DNA from: Rhopalosiphum padi
Taxonomy: Eukaryota > Arthropoda > Insecta > Hemiptera > Aphididae
Direction of reading: 5' to 3'
Assembly (NCBI RefSeq): GCF_020882245.1
Contig: NC_083598.1
Span: forward strand, 985,178-1,049,177
DNA length: 64,000 bases
Shown: one piece after another, positions 62,879 through 64,000 of the stretch
Layout of the letters: every line of letters starts with the position of its first letter
How positions within the stretch are numbered: the stretch's first letter is position 1
Notes under the pieces: generated by a model
Told to the model about the DNA's origin: nothing
Databases searched by the model: none
What the model saw: only the letters and a program-made list of their open reading frames with translations
Made by a program: the position numbers and the translations under genes

Positions 62879-64000
62879 ATGTTGAAAATAACGTCCGCTG
62901 TAGGAATACAAGCTGTCTCTGCACTGAGGCACGGACGGAGCCCCTGTTATGTCGCACTCCAATGCCTTGGTAGATTGGATACAAAGTCACAGTTGGATCA
63001 AAAACTCCCATCATCTACATTTCTCAATAAAATTGTTAGTAACCGTTGTTGTTTACATCATTCAGTCCGGTGTTATGCCAAAAACAAAGACAAGAAAAGC
63101 AATAAAGGTACATAGTAATATTGCGTTTTCTGAAAATGTTTGAAATTATGATAAATACCAATTATGCAAAGAATTTGCTATTCTTTTTAATGTTTGAGTA
63201 TTCATTTTTAAGGTCAGAAAAAAGTAACTATTGATGAAAAACTTTTGGCTGAGCACTTTAAATACAATGCCATGAAAACCGAAATGGAAAAAGCTGTGAC
63301 TGCATTAAAGAATAACTATATTAAAAATCTGTCCTTAAGATCTTCTACAGGTATATAACAAATAAAATAATTAAATTCATCATATATTATTATTTGTTAT
63401 ATTTATCATTAACAGTTAAAGTGTAAGACAACTAAATTTGATTCACTCATGAAATATTGTTAAAATCAATGCAATTACTTACTTATTTATTATTAAATGG
63501 AGTATGCAATGTAGATGAACTGGTAATGATTAATTAATAAAAAACAATTTATTGAGCATTATATTATAACTAACAACATTTATATCTTTATATTAAAATT
63601 TTAGGAGCTTTGGATTCGCTTCCAGTTACATTTGAAGGTGATGAATATGTTATTCAAGACTTAGCACAAATTGTGAGAAAAAATCCTAAAACAATAATTT
63701 TGAATATGATATCATTTCCACAAGCTATTCCAGCTGTTTTAGAATCATTAAAAGCATCTGGTATGAATTTAAATCCTCAACAAGATAAAACTTCTATATT
63801 TATACCAATACCTAAGTAAAGTATTAAAATAAAACATTTTGGAAATACCTAAGTAATTTTTTATATTTTCATATTATAGAGTTACAAAAGAACATAGAGA
63901 AAACTTAAGCAAAGGTGCAAAAGCACTTTTTATCAAAACCAAAGATACTATTAAAGAATTACAAAATAAAAATATTAAATTATTAAAAGACAATGACACA
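62879..64000 (+). CDS. MRRF: Mitochondrial ribosome recycling factor (partial)
   Basis: Splits post-termination mitochondrial ribosomes together with mitochondrial EF-G2. Four exons are visible: 62879-63107, 63213-63350, 63605-63815 and 63880 to beyond the window edge. Phases agree (1, 1, 2), with GT/AG borders at each intron. The N-terminus (MLKITSAVGIQAVSALRHGR...) is rich in Arg/Ser/Leu and lacks acidic residues at the start, as in a mitochondrial targeting peptide, and runs to about CYAKNKDKKS. The RRF fold follows: ALKNNYIKNLSLRSSTGALD, FEGDEYVIQDLAQI, NPKTIILNMISFPQAIPAVL, ASGMNLNPQQDKTSIFIPIP, then KVTKEHRENLSKGAKALF, which matches the conserved PxxTxExRxxLxK segment. The final C-terminal helix and stop lie outside the window. 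Confidence 0.92.

Noticed and set aside
1..64000. CRISPR arrays, operons, tRNA and rRNA genes
   Set aside because: Nothing of the kind was visible. tRNA detection by eye is unreliable, so absence of tRNAs is not claimed with certainty.

Overview
The window is AT-rich eukaryotic nuclear DNA with introns, microsatellites and many transposon relics. The gene set (TOP1, delta-tubulin, mitochondrial ribosome recycling factor) and the transposon mix (Jockey-like LINE, P/THAP-like, Helitron, MULE, pogo and hAT-like MITEs) fit an insect. Base composition and element types look like a sap-feeding hemipteran, probably an aphid; this is an inference.

Layout. 1-17 kb: gene-poor, very AT-rich, with GC-richer pockets near 2.1-2.7, 9.1-9.3 and 13.4-15.5 kb. 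One pocket holds a TATA box followed by a splice donor (2062-2363), a candidate promoter and first exon. 17-24 kb: transposon relics (hAT-like MITE, 5'-truncated LINE, pogo-like MITE, MULE-like element). 24.5-39.6 kb and 44.9-61.8 kb: two copies, in the same order and orientation, of a block carrying an unrecognised SANT/Myb-like gene followed by DNA topoisomerase I (TOP1). The right copy is intact. The left copy is eroded by a C2H2-ORF insertion, a near full-length Jockey-like LINE, a P-like element with a Helitron nested in it, and a 523-bp tandem duplication. 39.6-44.9 kb, between the copies: a 613-bp foldback element, a stray ubiquitin-protease C-terminal fragment and a pogo-like element.

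Genes. Intact TOP1 (minus strand, 747 aa) can be assembled from three coding exons, the first contributing only 7 nt. Its intron 2 contains an intronless, same-strand, highly divergent delta-tubulin gene. TOP1 is divergently arranged with the mitochondrial ribosome recycling factor gene (MRRF, plus strand), which runs off the right edge; a CpG-rich 1.4-kb interval lies between them.

Most notable result. The left TOP1 copy is not obviously dead. Its catalytic exon is open, keeps all five active-site residues, and can be joined in frame to the duplicated 7-nt first exon. That would give a 583-aa topoisomerase lacking the basic N-terminal domain and with a new C-terminal tail taken from inserted DNA. 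No bacterial features, CRISPR arrays or rRNA genes were seen.
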